DNA of 64,000 bases, taken from NCBI RefSeq assembly GCF_004339745.1, contig NZ_SMGP01000001.1, positions 3,906,001-3,970,000 on the forward strand, in the 5' to 3' direction. The position numbers were made by a program, and so were the translations under genes. Origin of the DNA: Paraburkholderia sp. BL9I2N2 (GTDB taxonomy: Bacteria > Pseudomonadota > Gammaproteobacteria > Burkholderiales > Burkholderiaceae). The notes beneath the pieces are model-generated. The model saw only the letters and a program-made list of their open reading frames with translations. It had not been told where the DNA came from and searched no databases. Of the stretch, positions 1 to 8,219 are shown piece by piece (the first letter of the stretch is position 1; every line of letters begins with the position of its first letter).

Positions 1-31
1 CGCGCGTTCCGTCTAGCCATTGTCACGCGCT

Positions 32-64
32 AAAAAAAACGCCGCGGACAACCGCGGCGTTTTT
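32..64 (-). terminator. Intrinsic terminator after ptsH
   Basis: A GC-only stem (CGCCGCGG / CCGCGGCG) with an ACAA loop is flanked by an A run on the left and a T run on the right, so it can work in both directions. It lies 27 bp beyond the ptsH stop codon on the minus strand. It suggests that ptsH transcripts can end here, before whatever gene (ptsI in related genomes) lies off the left edge. Confidence 0.8.
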
Positions 65-90
65 GCTCATCGCAACGTGGACGCGTTAGC

Positions 91-360
91 TCACTGCCCT
101 TCGCCGAATTTATCGGCAATCAGTTTCAACAATGCGTCCATCGCTTCTTTTTCGTCCGAGCCTTCCGTTTCGATCAGCACCGTGCTGCCGATGCCCGCGG
201 CCAACATCATCACACCCATGATGCTCTTGGCATTGATGCGGCGGCCATTGCGGCTCATCCAGATTTCCGCCTGGTAGTTGCCCGCGAGTTGCGTCAACTT
301 GGCCGACGCACGCGCGTGCAGCCCCAGCTTGTTCACAATAGTCGTTTCCTGTTGCAGCAT
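91..360 (-). CDS. ptsH: Phosphocarrier protein HPr
   Basis: This 89-residue protein is the full length expected for HPr, the small cytoplasmic carrier that passes phosphate from enzyme I to EII proteins. The active-site histidine is His15 in LGLHARAS. The regulatory serine is Ser46 in NAKSIMGV. The ATG at 358-360 was chosen because HPr homology begins exactly there; the open frame continues upstream without HPr similarity. It follows the EIIA gene on the same strand. In Burkholderiaceae this pair, with an enzyme I gene, forms a regulatory PTS that lacks sugar permeases; that role is known from the family and not shown here. Confidence 0.95.
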   Translation of the reverse strand: MLQQETTIVNKLGLHARASAKLTQLAGNYQAEIWMSRNGRRINAKSIMGVMMLAAGIGSTVLIETEGSDEKEAMDALLKLIADKFGEGQ

Positions 361-452
361 GTGATGGTCCGAAGCGCGGGTAAGTGTTGTGAAAAGTGAA
401 ACTGCTAAGCGGTTGCAATGCGTTTGACACCCTGACGAGTCGGCCGATCTAT

Positions 453-983
453 CTACAAGCCAGCCGAGTCGGCTTTCTGCGTCAGGTCCGCGTCGGCCGG
501 CAAGGCCGGCAAGCACGCGCCACCGCACGCCGCATCGGGCGGCAGAGCCGGCAAACAGTCGCCGGACTCCGCAGTCGGCGCGACGGGCGCCGGGGTCGCC
601 GGTCCGATTGCATGCACGCCCTTGGTGGCGCCGGCGAGTGCCTTGTCGACCAGCGTGTCGAGCGGCGTGGCGCGATAACAGACCGCGCGCACCAGCATCG
701 GCAAGTTGACGCCGCACAGTACGCGCACGTCCGGCAGCGACGCGAGCCGGCCGGCGATATTCGCCGGCGTGGCGCCGAACATATCCGTGAGGACGAGCGC
801 GCCGTTTTCTTCCTTGAGGCGCTCGATTTCCGAGTTCGCAAACGCAACCTGCTGTACGGGATCGCAATCCGGCGATACGTCGATTACGCCGATGCGAGCC
901 GGCAAGCCACCATAGATGTGCGAAATACAATCGCGCAACGCGGTGGCGAACGGAGCGTGCGCAATGATCAGAATGCCTGCCAT
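453..983 (-). CDS. PTS mannose-family EIIA component
   Basis: This 176-residue protein starts with a beta-strand and the phosphorylated histidine, His9 (IIAHAPF), typical of the EIIA-Man fold. It also carries the LTDMFGATPAN loop of that family. It accepts phosphate from HPr. Its last 40 or so residues are Pro/Ala-rich with several cysteines and look like an added tail. The ATG at 981-983 has AAGG eight bases upstream and sits at the start of homology; 34 further upstream codons are open but do not resemble EIIA. With ptsH downstream and no EIIB/EIIC genes nearby, a regulatory role is more likely than sugar uptake. Confidence 0.92.
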   Translation of the reverse strand: MAGILIIAHAPFATALRDCISHIYGGLPARIGVIDVSPDCDPVQQVAFANSEIERLKEENGALVLTDMFGATPANIAGRLASLPDVRVLCGVNLPMLVRAVCYRATPLDTLVDKALAGATKGVHAIGPATPAPVAPTAESGDCLPALPPDAACGGACLPALPADADLTQKADSAGL

Positions 984-1325
984 GTCAGCCTTACTGCAAA
1001 AGAACGGCCCCGAACCGTGGACCGGGCCAAAGCCCGGTTCGTCAGCGCCCTCTGCCGGCCGTGGGCCATCAGGGCCGGAACGCATCGTTTGACGAGCGGG
1101 CCGCCGCGCATGGCCTCGTGCCTGCGCCGGCGAAACACCGCTCGCCTACAGTCCGCAACCATGCCTGTGACACCCAACAAGTGCCAGCGATTGCGCCTGG
1201 CGCGGAGGAGCGGGCATTGTATCAGGCTCATTTTCGCGCCAAATCGGGCGTGCTGCGTGATGCGGATTTACTACACAGTTTGGGGGACATGGCGGGCATT
1301 CAAGTGCCGCCAATCGGCCGCGCCA
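984..1325. other. Intergenic region between EIIA gene and gshB
   Basis: This 342-bp stretch lies downstream of gshB and upstream of the EIIA gene, both on the minus strand. It should hold the EIIA-ptsH promoter. I see no convincing -35/-10 pair, hairpin or additional gene in it. Confidence 0.4.
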
Positions 1326-2282
1326 TCAAGCCGCCGCGCGCTCCAAGGCGTCGATGAACATGGCGGCGACGTCGAAGCCGGTTTGATCCATGATCTCGCG
1401 GAAACACGTCGGGCTCGTCACGTTCACTTCGGTCAGCCAGTCGCCGATCGCGTCCAGCCCCACCAGCACCAAACCGCGCGCGGCCAGCACCGGCGCCAGC
1501 GTATCGGCGATCTTGCGGTCATGCTCGGTCAGCGGACGCGCCACGCCGAGGCCACCTGCCGCGAGATTGCCGCGCACTTCATTGCCCTGAGGAATACGTG
1601 CGAGCGAATACGGCACGGCTTCGCCACCGATCAGCAGGATGCGCTTGTCGCCCTCCTTGATCTCGGGGATGAATTTTTGCGCCATCACCGAACGCGCGCC
1701 ATCGTGACTCAGCATTTCGATGATCGAACCGAGGTTCATGCCGTCGGCCTTCACGCGAAACACGCCCATGCCGCCCATGCCGTCGAGCGGCTTCAGGATC
1801 ACGTCGCCGTGCTCCTCATGGAAGGCGCGCAAGCGGGTTGCGTCGCGCGTAACCAGCGTGGGCGCGACGAACTCCGCGAACTCGCCGATCGCGAGCTTTT
1901 CCGAGTGATCGCGAATCGCCTGCGGTTTGTTGAAGATGCGCGCGCCGCCGCGTTCGGCCATTTCGAGCAGCCAAGTCGACGTGACGTATTCCATGTCGAA
2001 CGGCGGGTCTTTGCGCATCACCACGGCGCTGAAGCTCTTGAGCGTGCGTGGCGCGGCCGGTTCGGCGTCGTACCAGACTTCGCGATGCAGATCGGTGACG
2101 TCGCCGACAATCGCAAAGCGCTGCACGTTCGCCTCGACGTCGCCACCCGTCCACGCCAGATGCTTCGGCTCACACGTGTACACCACGTGACCGCGGCGCG
2201 CCGCTTCGGCCATCATCGCGTAGGTCGAGTCTTTGTAGATCTTGAATTGCGTGAGCGGATCGGCGATGAAAAGAATGTCCAT
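1326..2282 (-). CDS. gshB: Glutathione synthetase
   Basis: This 318-residue ATP-grasp ligase adds glycine to gamma-glutamylcysteine, the second step of glutathione synthesis in the cytosol. The N-terminal domain starts MDILFIADPLTQFKIYKDST. The ATP-grasp part contains DVILKPLDGMGGMGVFRV (ATP-binding loop) and ends with GDWLTEVNVTSPTC, the metal-binding Asn/Glu region. Length and motifs match bacterial GshB. The ATG at 2280-2282 is the family start; the open frame upstream of it is not conserved. It lies about 100 bp downstream of gshA on the same strand, so the two steps are probably co-transcribed. Confidence 0.95.
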   Translation of the reverse strand: MDILFIADPLTQFKIYKDSTYAMMAEAARRGHVVYTCEPKHLAWTGGDVEANVQRFAIVGDVTDLHREVWYDAEPAAPRTLKSFSAVVMRKDPPFDMEYVTSTWLLEMAERGGARIFNKPQAIRDHSEKLAIGEFAEFVAPTLVTRDATRLRAFHEEHGDVILKPLDGMGGMGVFRVKADGMNLGSIIEMLSHDGARSVMAQKFIPEIKEGDKRILLIGGEAVPYSLARIPQGNEVRGNLAAGGLGVARPLTEHDRKIADTLAPVLAARGLVLVGLDAIGDWLTEVNVTSPTCFREIMDQTGFDVAAMFIDALERAAA

Positions 2283-2384
2283 GAAGGTCCCGGTGCGCCC
2301 TGACGGGCTTGGCATTGATCGTAAATATAGTCGTTGAAAATGGCGATGGCGGCACGCATGCCGCCATCGACCACCCAAGGGGGC

Positions 2385-3674
2385 TTAGACCTGAATCGCT
2401 TCCGGATCGGTCTTTTCCAGTTCCACCGATGCGGCCAGCAGTCCGAGCCGCGCCACCACGCCGTACATATAGAAGCGGTTCGGCGGCGCCGCGCCGGGCT
2501 TGGCGTGCGCGTCGGGCAGCGCCGTATGCTCGAAGCCGAGCGGCACGAAGTGCATGCCCGGCGCGTTCAGATTCTGATCGCGCTCGCGGCTGCCGTGCAC
2601 GCGATAGAAGCCGCCCACCACATAGCGGTCGATCATGTACACGACCGGCTCGGCCACTTCTTCCCCGATGCGCTCGAAGGTGTACACGCCTTCCTGCACG
2701 ATCACGTCATGCACTTCGAGGCCGTCTTTGGTCGCGGCCATCTTGGCGCGTTCGCGCTTGGTAAGCGCGGCGACTTCCGACGCGTCGTGCACGGTCATCA
2801 CACCCATGCCGTACGTGCCCGCATCCGACTTGATGACAACATACGGTTTTTCGGAGATGCCGTACTCGCGATACTTCTTGGCGATCTTCTTCAGCACCCC
2901 GTCGATCGCGTCCGTCAGCGCTTCCTCGCCGGTGCGTTCCTGGAAGTCGACGCCTTCCACGTGCGCGAAGTACGGATTGATCATCCACGGATCGATCTCG
3001 ACCATCTTCGCGAACTTTTTCGCGACGTCGTCGTAGCAGGAAAAATGCGTCGATTTACGGCGCACGGCCCAGCCCGCATGCAGCGGCGGCAGCAGATACT
3101 GCTCGTGCAGATTTTCGAGCACAGGCGGAATGCCGCCCGACAGATCGTTATTCAGCAGAATCGAGCACGGGTCGAAATTCTTCAGGCCGAGGCGCCGCTG
3201 CGAGCGCTCGAGCGGTTCGAGCACGAGCTTCTGGCCGTCGGAGAGCGCGATCGTGACCGGCCCGTTGATGGTTTCGTCGAGCGTGCCGAAACGCACGTTC
3301 AAGCCGGCCTGGCGCATGATCGCGGCCAGACGGGCGACATTCTCGAGATAAAACGCGTTGCGCGTGTGGCGTTCGGGAATCACCAGCAGGTTCTTGGCGT
3401 CCGGGCAGATCTTCTCGATCGATGCCATCGCGGCCTGCACGGCGAGCGGCAACACCTCCTGCGGCAGATTGTTGAACGCGCCGGGAAACAGATTGGTGTC
3501 GACCGGCGCGAGCTTGAAGCCCGCGTTGCGCAGATCGACGGAACAGTAGAACGGCGGCGTGTGCTCCTGCCATTCGAGCCGGAACCAGCGTTCGATGGCG
3601 GGGGTAGCGTCGAGGATCTTCCGCTCAAGATCGAGCAGCGGGCCGTTTAACGCCGTAACTAGGTGCGGAACCAT
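2385..3674 (-). CDS. gshA: Glutamate-cysteine ligase (proteobacterial type)
   Basis: This 429-residue enzyme makes gamma-glutamylcysteine from glutamate, cysteine and ATP, the committed step in glutathione synthesis. It belongs to the GshA family found in beta-proteobacteria rather than the E. coli or plant types. It is recognisable from its N-terminus (MVPHLVTALNGPLLDLE), the internal YVVIKSDAGTYGMGVMTV segment and the C-terminal RFYMYGVVARLGLLAASVE. It is intact, starts with ATG and is followed by gshB. Presence of this gshA type beside amtB-glnK supports placing the sequence in Burkholderiaceae. Confidence 0.93.
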   Translation of the reverse strand: MVPHLVTALNGPLLDLERKILDATPAIERWFRLEWQEHTPPFYCSVDLRNAGFKLAPVDTNLFPGAFNNLPQEVLPLAVQAAMASIEKICPDAKNLLVIPERHTRNAFYLENVARLAAIMRQAGLNVRFGTLDETINGPVTIALSDGQKLVLEPLERSQRRLGLKNFDPCSILLNNDLSGGIPPVLENLHEQYLLPPLHAGWAVRRKSTHFSCYDDVAKKFAKMVEIDPWMINPYFAHVEGVDFQERTGEEALTDAIDGVLKKIAKKYREYGISEKPYVVIKSDAGTYGMGVMTVHDASEVAALTKRERAKMAATKDGLEVHDVIVQEGVYTFERIGEEVAEPVVYMIDRYVVGGFYRVHGSRERDQNLNAPGMHFVPLGFEHTALPDAHAKPGAAPPNRFYMYGVVARLGLLAASVELEKTDPEAIQV

Positions 3675-3822
3675 TGATCACTCGCAGACTGGAGAAAAAA
3701 GATTGTAGAGCAAATGCTTTGTCCATTTGGGGACGGTTTCTCCATTCGCAAGCGGACGCGAATGCATTCTCGCTATCGCCATGATAGGCGGGGAAAACTA
3801 CCGTTTACAAGATAGCCCGCAA

Positions 3823-3848
3823 GAAAAAAGCCCGCCATGAAGGCGGGC
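3823..3848 (-). terminator. Intrinsic terminator after amtB
   Basis: A seven-pair GC stem (GCCCGCC / GGCGGGC, loop ATGAA) is followed on the minus strand by a run of T residues. It sits about 60 bp past the amtB stop and is positioned to end the glnK-amtB transcript before gshA. Confidence 0.85.
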
Positions 3849-3910
3849 CAAAATCGCTGCGCTTATTCGTGATCCAGCGAGCCCGGGAGCGCGGGCTCGC
3901 CGTGCGTTGC

Positions 3911-5419
3911 TTATTCGACGTGTTCGCCGTGCAGCGTCACGTCCAGACCTTCGCGTTCCTGTTCTTCTGTTACACGCAGGCCCATCACCATGTCGATCCC
4001 CTTCAGCAGGATGTAGCTCACCACACCGCTGTAGATCAGCGTCGTCAGCACGCCCTTGGCTTGCAGGATCACGCTGCCGTCCGCGCCGCCGATGTCCTTC
4101 ACCGCGAACACACCGGTCAGCAGCGCACCCACGATACCGCCGATGCAGTGCACGCCGAACGCGTCGAGCGAGTCGTCGTAACCGAGCTTGTGCTTGAGCC
4201 ACGTTGCCGACCAGAAGCAGACCACGCCTGCCACGATACCGATCACCAGCGAACCCGCCATACCGACGAAGCCCGAAGCCGGCGTGATCGCCACGAGACC
4301 CGCCACTGCGCCTGACACGATACCGAGCACCGACGGCTTACCCTTGGCTGCCCATTCGGCGAACATCCATGCGAGTGCTGCTGCCGCCGTTGCCACTTGC
4401 GTGGCGAACATCGCGAAACCGGCACGGCCGTCAGCCGCCACTGCCGAACCCGCGTTGAAGCCGAACCAGCCTACCCACAGCATGGCGCCACCGATCAGCG
4501 TGAGCGTCAGGTTGTGCGGCGCCATCGCTTCCTTGCCGTAGCCGACACGCTTGCCGAGCACCAGAGCGCAGACCAGCGCCGCGATACCGGCGTTGATGTG
4601 CACCACCGTGCCGCCTGCGAAGTCGAGGATGCCCGCGCTAGCCAGCCAGCCGGTCGGTTCCCAAACCATGTGAGCGATCGGCGAGTAGACGATGATCGAC
4701 CACAGCGTCATGAACACCAGCATGGCCGAGAACTTCATACGGTCGGCAAACGCGCCCGTGATCAGCGCCGGGGTAATGATCGCGAACGTCATCTGATAGA
4801 CGACGTAGACCGTTTCCGGGATCGTCGGCGCGAGGTGGCTGACGGTCAGCGTCGTAGCCTTGTCGCCCTTGATGTAGTTCATGCCCGACATGAAGAAGCG
4901 CGAGAAGCCGCCAATGAACGATCCGCCAGGCGTGAAGGCGAGACTGTAGCCCACCACGACCCAGATGATCGACACGAGGCAGGTGATCGCGAAACTTTGC
5001 ATCAGGATCGCGAGCACGCTCTTCTTGCGGACCATGCCGCCGTAAAACAGCGCCAGACCCGGAATCGTCATGAACAGCACGAGTGCGGTGGAGGTCAGCA
5101 TCCAGGCGGTGTCGCCCGAATTGATCTTCGACGAATCGACCGAGAACGGCGCGGTCGGGGCAGCCGGCGCAGCGTCCGATGCTGCGGGTGCGGCGGCAGC
5201 CGCGCTGGCAGCCGGTGCGGCGGACGCGTCAGCGGCCGGTGCCGAAGCCGCGGCGGCAGCAGGTGCTGCCGAAGCGTCCGGCGCCGGCGCGCTCGCCGTC
5301 GTATCGGAAGCAGCGGCCGAGGCGGCTGCGGGGGCGGAAGCGTCGTCCGCGAGGGCGGCGCCGATACCGCCCGCGAGCAGCGAACCGGCCATCAGCAAGG
5401 ACATCATTAATTTGCGCAT
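3911..5419 (-). CDS. amtB: Ammonium transporter
   Basis: This 502-residue inner-membrane channel conducts ammonium/ammonia. A cleavable signal peptide (about residues 1-24, ending ALA-DD) is followed by an unusually long Ala/Pro/Ser-rich linker (about 25-95). The Amt core then begins at DTAWMLTSTALVLFMTIPGLALFYGG. Conserved pore and family segments include the twin-His region DAFGVHCIGGIVGALLTG near the C-terminus and HINAGIAALV in the middle. AGAGGAAAC precedes the ATG. It lies 44 bp downstream of glnK, the usual partner that blocks the channel when nitrogen is ample, and shares its sigma-54 promoter. The Ala-rich linker is common in Burkholderia AmtB proteins. Confidence 0.95.
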   Translation of the reverse strand: MRKLMMSLLMAGSLLAGGIGAALADDASAPAAASAAASDTTASAPAPDASAAPAAAAASAPAADASAAPAASAAAAAPAASDAAPAAPTAPFSVDSSKINSGDTAWMLTSTALVLFMTIPGLALFYGGMVRKKSVLAILMQSFAITCLVSIIWVVVGYSLAFTPGGSFIGGFSRFFMSGMNYIKGDKATTLTVSHLAPTIPETVYVVYQMTFAIITPALITGAFADRMKFSAMLVFMTLWSIIVYSPIAHMVWEPTGWLASAGILDFAGGTVVHINAGIAALVCALVLGKRVGYGKEAMAPHNLTLTLIGGAMLWVGWFGFNAGSAVAADGRAGFAMFATQVATAAAALAWMFAEWAAKGKPSVLGIVSGAVAGLVAITPASGFVGMAGSLVIGIVAGVVCFWSATWLKHKLGYDDSLDAFGVHCIGGIVGALLTGVFAVKDIGGADGSVILQAKGVLTTLIYSGVVSYILLKGIDMVMGLRVTEEQEREGLDVTLHGEHVE

Positions 5420-5463
5420 CTTTCGTTTCCTCTTGTCGCTATCTGTGTCGCTATCTTTTGGTA

Positions 5464-5802
5464 TTACAGAGCGTCCGCGCCGGTCTCCCCGGTACGGATC
5501 CGAATCACTTGTTCGATCGGCGTGACGAAGATCTTGCCGTCGCCGATCTTGCCGGTGCGTGCCGCGCGTTCGAGCGCCTCGATCGCCTGGTCGACGATGT
5601 CGTCCGAGACAGCGGCCTCGATCTTCACCTTCGGCAGAAAATCGACGACGTATTCAGCGCCGCGATACAGCTCCGTATGGCCCTTCTGGCGACCGAAGCC
5701 TTTGACTTCCGTCACCGTGATGCCCGAGACGCCGATGGCCGACAAGGCTTCGCGCGCCTCATCGAGCTTGAACGGCTTGATGATTGCGGTAATGAGTTTC
5801 AT
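5464..5802 (-). CDS. glnK: Nitrogen regulatory PII protein
   Basis: This 112-residue PII signalling protein senses 2-oxoglutarate, ATP/ADP and glutamine status and controls AmtB. The T-loop carries the uridylylation site Tyr51 (YRGAEYVVDF), and the ATP-binding segment GDGKIFV is present. The start MKLITAIIKPFKLDE is canonical. Linkage to amtB and the nitrogen-type promoter favour the name glnK over glnB. Confidence 0.95.
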   Translation of the reverse strand: MKLITAIIKPFKLDEAREALSAIGVSGITVTEVKGFGRQKGHTELYRGAEYVVDFLPKVKIEAAVSDDIVDQAIEALERAARTGKIGDGKIFVTPIEQVIRIRTGETGADAL

Positions 5803-5951
5803 GAAATCCCTCGCTTAGTTGCGTAACCCGTTTGCGTAACCCGTGTTGCCTGACTTTCGTTGCGTAACTCTCGTGCGTTCCCGTAACACGTTCGCGTGGT
5901 CTCGTTCCGCTGCCGGTAAAAAGGCGCCGGCAGTGCGCGCGGGGCAGTAAC

Positions 5952-5967
5952 AGCAACTCGCATGCCA
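5952..5967 (-). promoter_or_regulatory. Sigma-54 promoter for glnK-amtB
   Basis: On the minus strand the sequence reads TGGCATG-CGAG-TTGCT, matching the -24/-12 sigma-54 consensus with exactly ten bases between the GG and GC pairs. It lies about 150 bp upstream of glnK. An NtrC-dependent promoter is what is known for glnK-amtB operons. Confidence 0.85.
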
Positions 5968-6198
5968 TGTTGTGTCAGACTGCGCACCGTGGCCGTGGCA
6001 AAAGGGGCGCAAGCCGCCCTGGCCGGACGGCCAACGTTGGCGGGGGCACGCTGGCGCGGCGTATGGATCGTTGCTAGAGTGTTCGAAGGTTTTGAACGCA
6101 CGGGCGCGCACCAAAGGGGCTCATGCGGCAACGGCACGCAACGGGCCATGCACCAACACCGCCCATTCGCCGTCACAAAGCACAGGCGTAACGAAACA

Positions 6199-6215
6199 TG
6201 CACAGTTTTTGTGCA
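6199..6215. promoter_or_regulatory. NtrC-type enhancer site
   Basis: TGCAC-N7-GTGCA is a 17-bp inverted repeat matching the NtrC binding consensus. It lies about 230 bp upstream of the glnK -24 element, a normal enhancer distance, and directly ahead of ubiK. A weaker half-site (TGCACCAACA) lies at 6149-6158. Because it also overlaps the region just before ubiK, it could influence that gene too. Confidence 0.7.
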
Positions 6216-6229
6216 CCTAGGGGAACACC

Positions 6230-6484
6230 ATGAAACAACCGAACGATGTTTTTAACGACTTTCAGGCCCGCATGAGCGAGCTGTTCAAGAACTCGCCGGC
6301 CAAAGATGTCGAACGCAACGTCAAAGCCATGCTGTCGCAGGGTTTCTCGAAGCTCGATCTGGTCACGCGTGAGGAATTCGATACCCAGACCCAGGTGCTG
6401 GTGCGCACGCGCGCTCGCCTGGAAGAGCTGGAACGCCGCGTCGCCGAGCTCGAACAGAAGCTGCCGGTCACGCAAACGCCGTAA
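6230..6484 (+). CDS. ubiK: Ubiquinone biosynthesis accessory factor UbiK
   Basis: This 84-residue protein belongs to the YqiC/UbiK (BMFP) family, an accessory factor of the aerobic ubiquinone biosynthesis complex. The N-terminal half is an amphipathic helix (NDVFNDFQARMSELF). The C-terminal half is a coiled coil (RTRARLEELERRVAELEQKL) used for trimerisation. AGGGGAAC precedes the ATG. ubiK followed by comM is a standard Burkholderiaceae gene order. Confidence 0.9.
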   Translation: MKQPNDVFNDFQARMSELFKNSPAKDVERNVKAMLSQGFSKLDLVTREEFDTQTQVLVRTRARLEELERRVAELEQKLPVTQTP

Positions 6485-6605
6485 CGCTTTGCTCGCGGCG
6501 AAGTCGCCGCGCAGTGCTGCACATCACAGGCAAGCGAGCCGTGACGTCATCAGCGTTTTAGGGGACTTGCGCGCGCCTTCGGCGCGCCGTCCGACGGGAG
6601 AAAAC

Positions 6606-6842
6606 ATGTCGCTTGCCGTGGTGCGCAGTCGCGCGCCGGCCTCTGGCCGCGCGCCCGAAGTAACCGTCGAGGTCCACCTCGCGAACGGATTACCCTCTTT
6701 CTCGATCGTCGGGCTGCCTGATCTGGAAGTGCGCGAAAGCCGCGAGCGCGTGCGCGCGGCGCTGCAGAACTGCAATTTCGACTTTCCCGTCCGACGCATC
6801 TTCTGTTGTCAACCGCGTTTTGCGACTTTTTGCTCTAGGTAA
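6606..6842 (+). pseudogene. comM: comM 5' fragment, interrupted by the island
   Basis: The first 65 codons encode the N-terminus of ComM, the Mg-chelatase-like AAA+ helicase that promotes branch migration in natural transformation (SLAVVRSRAPASG... LPDLEVRESRERVRAAL... FPVRRI). After codon ATC at 6798-6800 the sequence changes to an unrelated tail, FCCQPRFATFCSR, then stops. A normal ComM is about 500 residues and continues TVNLAPADLP at this point. The break is therefore a junction with inserted DNA. The rest of comM should lie beyond the far end of the insertion, outside this window. Loss of ComM should impair transformation. Confidence 0.85.
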
Positions 6843-6897
6843 GGTTTTCACTCTCTCAATTAGGGCAAGCCCCGCGAGGGGCGCGTCAGACGCTCAA

Positions 6898-6971
6898 GTG
6901 TGTGCAACTTCGGAACCGCCGTCAGGCGGCTGTCCACACCCTCGTGGTGTGGGCAGCGAAGTTGTGCACAC
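6898..6971. other. Folded stem-junction element near the island's left end
   Basis: A 15-bp outer stem pairs 6898-6912 with 6957-6971; its two non-Watson-Crick positions become G-U wobbles in RNA. It encloses two perfect inner hairpins. One is CCGCC-GTCA-GGCGG (6916-6929). The other is CCACACC-CTCGT-GGTGTGG (6934-6952), which extends to 12 pairs. The three-way junction could be a small RNA, a transcribed leader, or a cruciform recognised by mobility proteins. I know no named family with this form. It lies about 100 bp inside the island. Confidence 0.55.
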
Positions 6972-7067
6972 GGGGAAGCGGCACGGCTTTAACTTCCCTG
7001 TATTAGCGGTTCGGACATTCGAGAGCCCGATGAAATTAGGGACTGGGAATGGTCGCTCGACAGGGAA

Positions 7068-7385
7068 TCAGTTCTTCGCCCGTGGCAGCTTTACCGCTGA
7101 GTCCGCCAAAGCCTTCTTTCGCCCAGATTTCATCGGAATTGGCAGTTCATCCTGCTCGGTTAGCAACTGTGCCTCGCTGACTCCTAGCGCCATCGCCAAT
7201 GCGACCAATGTGTCGAGCGCGACGTTGGCATTTCCCCGTTCGATTTGGCTTACATGAGTGCGATGCAAACCAGCACGGTCTGCCAGGACTTCCTGGGACA
7301 TGCTCAGCTTGCCGCGAAATAATTTTAGATTCGTCGACAGTCGGTCTCGGACCGCTTCCTGACGTGCAATTGCTTCGTCTGCCAT
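7068..7385 (-). CDS. XRE-family transcriptional regulator
   Basis: This protein of about 105 residues has one helix-turn-helix domain of the Cro/CI (XRE) type: LSMSQEVLADRAGLHRTHVSQIERGNANVALDTLVALAMALGV. It probably represses its own promoter, given the palindromes at 7425-7453 just upstream. Three starts are possible (ATG 7385, ATG 7400, TTG 7403). None has a good ribosome binding site; ATG 7385 gives the usual short arm before the HTH. It is transcribed away from the ParS-like/kptA group and may regulate it. Confidence 0.8.
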   Translation of the reverse strand: MADEAIARQEAVRDRLSTNLKLFRGKLSMSQEVLADRAGLHRTHVSQIERGNANVALDTLVALAMALGVSEAQLLTEQDELPIPMKSGRKKALADSAVKLPRAKN

Positions 7386-7424
7386 ATGGGGCAGGAGCAT
7401 CAATCATTGCAGCGCTTGAATCTA

Positions 7425-7453
7425 CAGTTTGTAAATATCCAGTTTATAAACTG
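7425..7453. promoter_or_regulatory. Candidate operator of the XRE regulator
   Basis: CAGTTTATAAACTG (7440-7453) is a perfect 14-bp palindrome, and a second copy of its half, CAGTTTGTAAA, starts at 7425. The pair sits 40-70 bp upstream of the XRE gene in a locally AT-rich stretch likely to be its promoter. Two spaced copies fit cooperative binding by an XRE dimer. Confidence 0.6.
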
Positions 7454-7648
7454 ACAGTCTTTACTATTCATATTTAGTTTCGTAGACTTTGCTCATCTAT
7501 GGACGTGGCGCGTGGATGTTGCCGACACGTAGGACTTGTCGCGCTGCTTGCTAGCGATTGTGGCGACGTTAACTTGCCGTTTTACCTTATACGAGGAACT
7601 GATGGAGACCCGGTGTAACGCTCAGCCTCATTTCGTTGGTCCCATGTG

Positions 7649-8086
7649 ATGCTATTTACCGACAGCAGCTGGGAAGAGCCACATCCCATAAAGAAGAGGC
7701 TCATGCAGCCACTTCTTCCGTGGCGCTGCGTTGGATGGTCGGACCTCACGCTGAACTTTTTTGTCGTAGCCTCCTCTGGCGGTGCGGACTGCGCGAGCCC
7801 GGACGGTTGGCTGGTGGACGGTGCCGAGGCGCTGATTGAACTGGTATTGCATCTTGGCGATGTAACGTTTTCGGTTCACCTGTTGGCTCGCAATGAAGCT
7901 GACGCTTCCGTCACGCTGTGTCGAGTAAGCGGATTGTGGCAAGAGGTTCAAGCCGAAGATTCGGACGTCGTGCACTACTGGTATTCGACCACCGACGGAG
8001 AGACAAGACGGTGTTCGCCTGCGGCATCCGGTAGGCGTGTTAAGAGCCCGCGGTTAGTGAAAGTATTGAGCTTCGAAAACGGCTGA
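7649..8086 (+). CDS. Hypothetical protein
   Basis: An open frame of about 145 codons with a plausible globular composition (WSDLTLNFFVVASSGG..., LVLHLGDVTFSVHLLARNEADASVTLC). I do not recognise it. It has no signal peptide or membrane segment and no clear ribosome binding site before the ATG. Its C-terminal 30 residues are basic. It precedes the two ParS-like paralogues on the same strand and could be part of that unit. The start and the reality of the gene are uncertain. Confidence 0.35.
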   Translation: MLFTDSSWEEPHPIKKRLMQPLLPWRCVGWSDLTLNFFVVASSGGADCASPDGWLVDGAEALIELVLHLGDVTFSVHLLARNEADASVTLCRVSGLWQEVQAEDSDVVHYWYSTTDGETRRCSPAASGRRVKSPRLVKVLSFENG

Positions 8087-8219
8087 GTACGAGCGAGACT
8101 CGAAATCTGCGTCGAGCACCAGAACGAGGTCGTCCGAGAAGGCCCGCCATTCGTTAGGCGCGGACGTTCGACTTTGTCCTGCACCGGCAGGTTTGAAGTA
8201 GCAATACAAAGGGATGGAT

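Noticed and set aside
396..2303. Long plus-strand open frame opposite the EIIA and gshB genes
   Set aside because: High-GC shadow frame: composition is Arg/His-rich with no domains, and both minus-strand genes in the same interval are well supported.
2334..3650. 438-codon plus-strand frame
   Set aside because: It is the reverse-strand shadow of gshA, which is unmistakable on the minus strand.
4397..5410. 337-codon plus-strand frame opposite amtB
   Set aside because: Shadow of the Ala-rich AmtB gene; Arg/Gly/Ser-rich with no similarity.
6801..6840. Tn7-like terminal sequence (TGTTG...) at the island edge
   Set aside because: TGT near the edge is suggestive, but no transposase, no repeated binding sites and no right end are visible, so I do not assign it to the Tn7 group.
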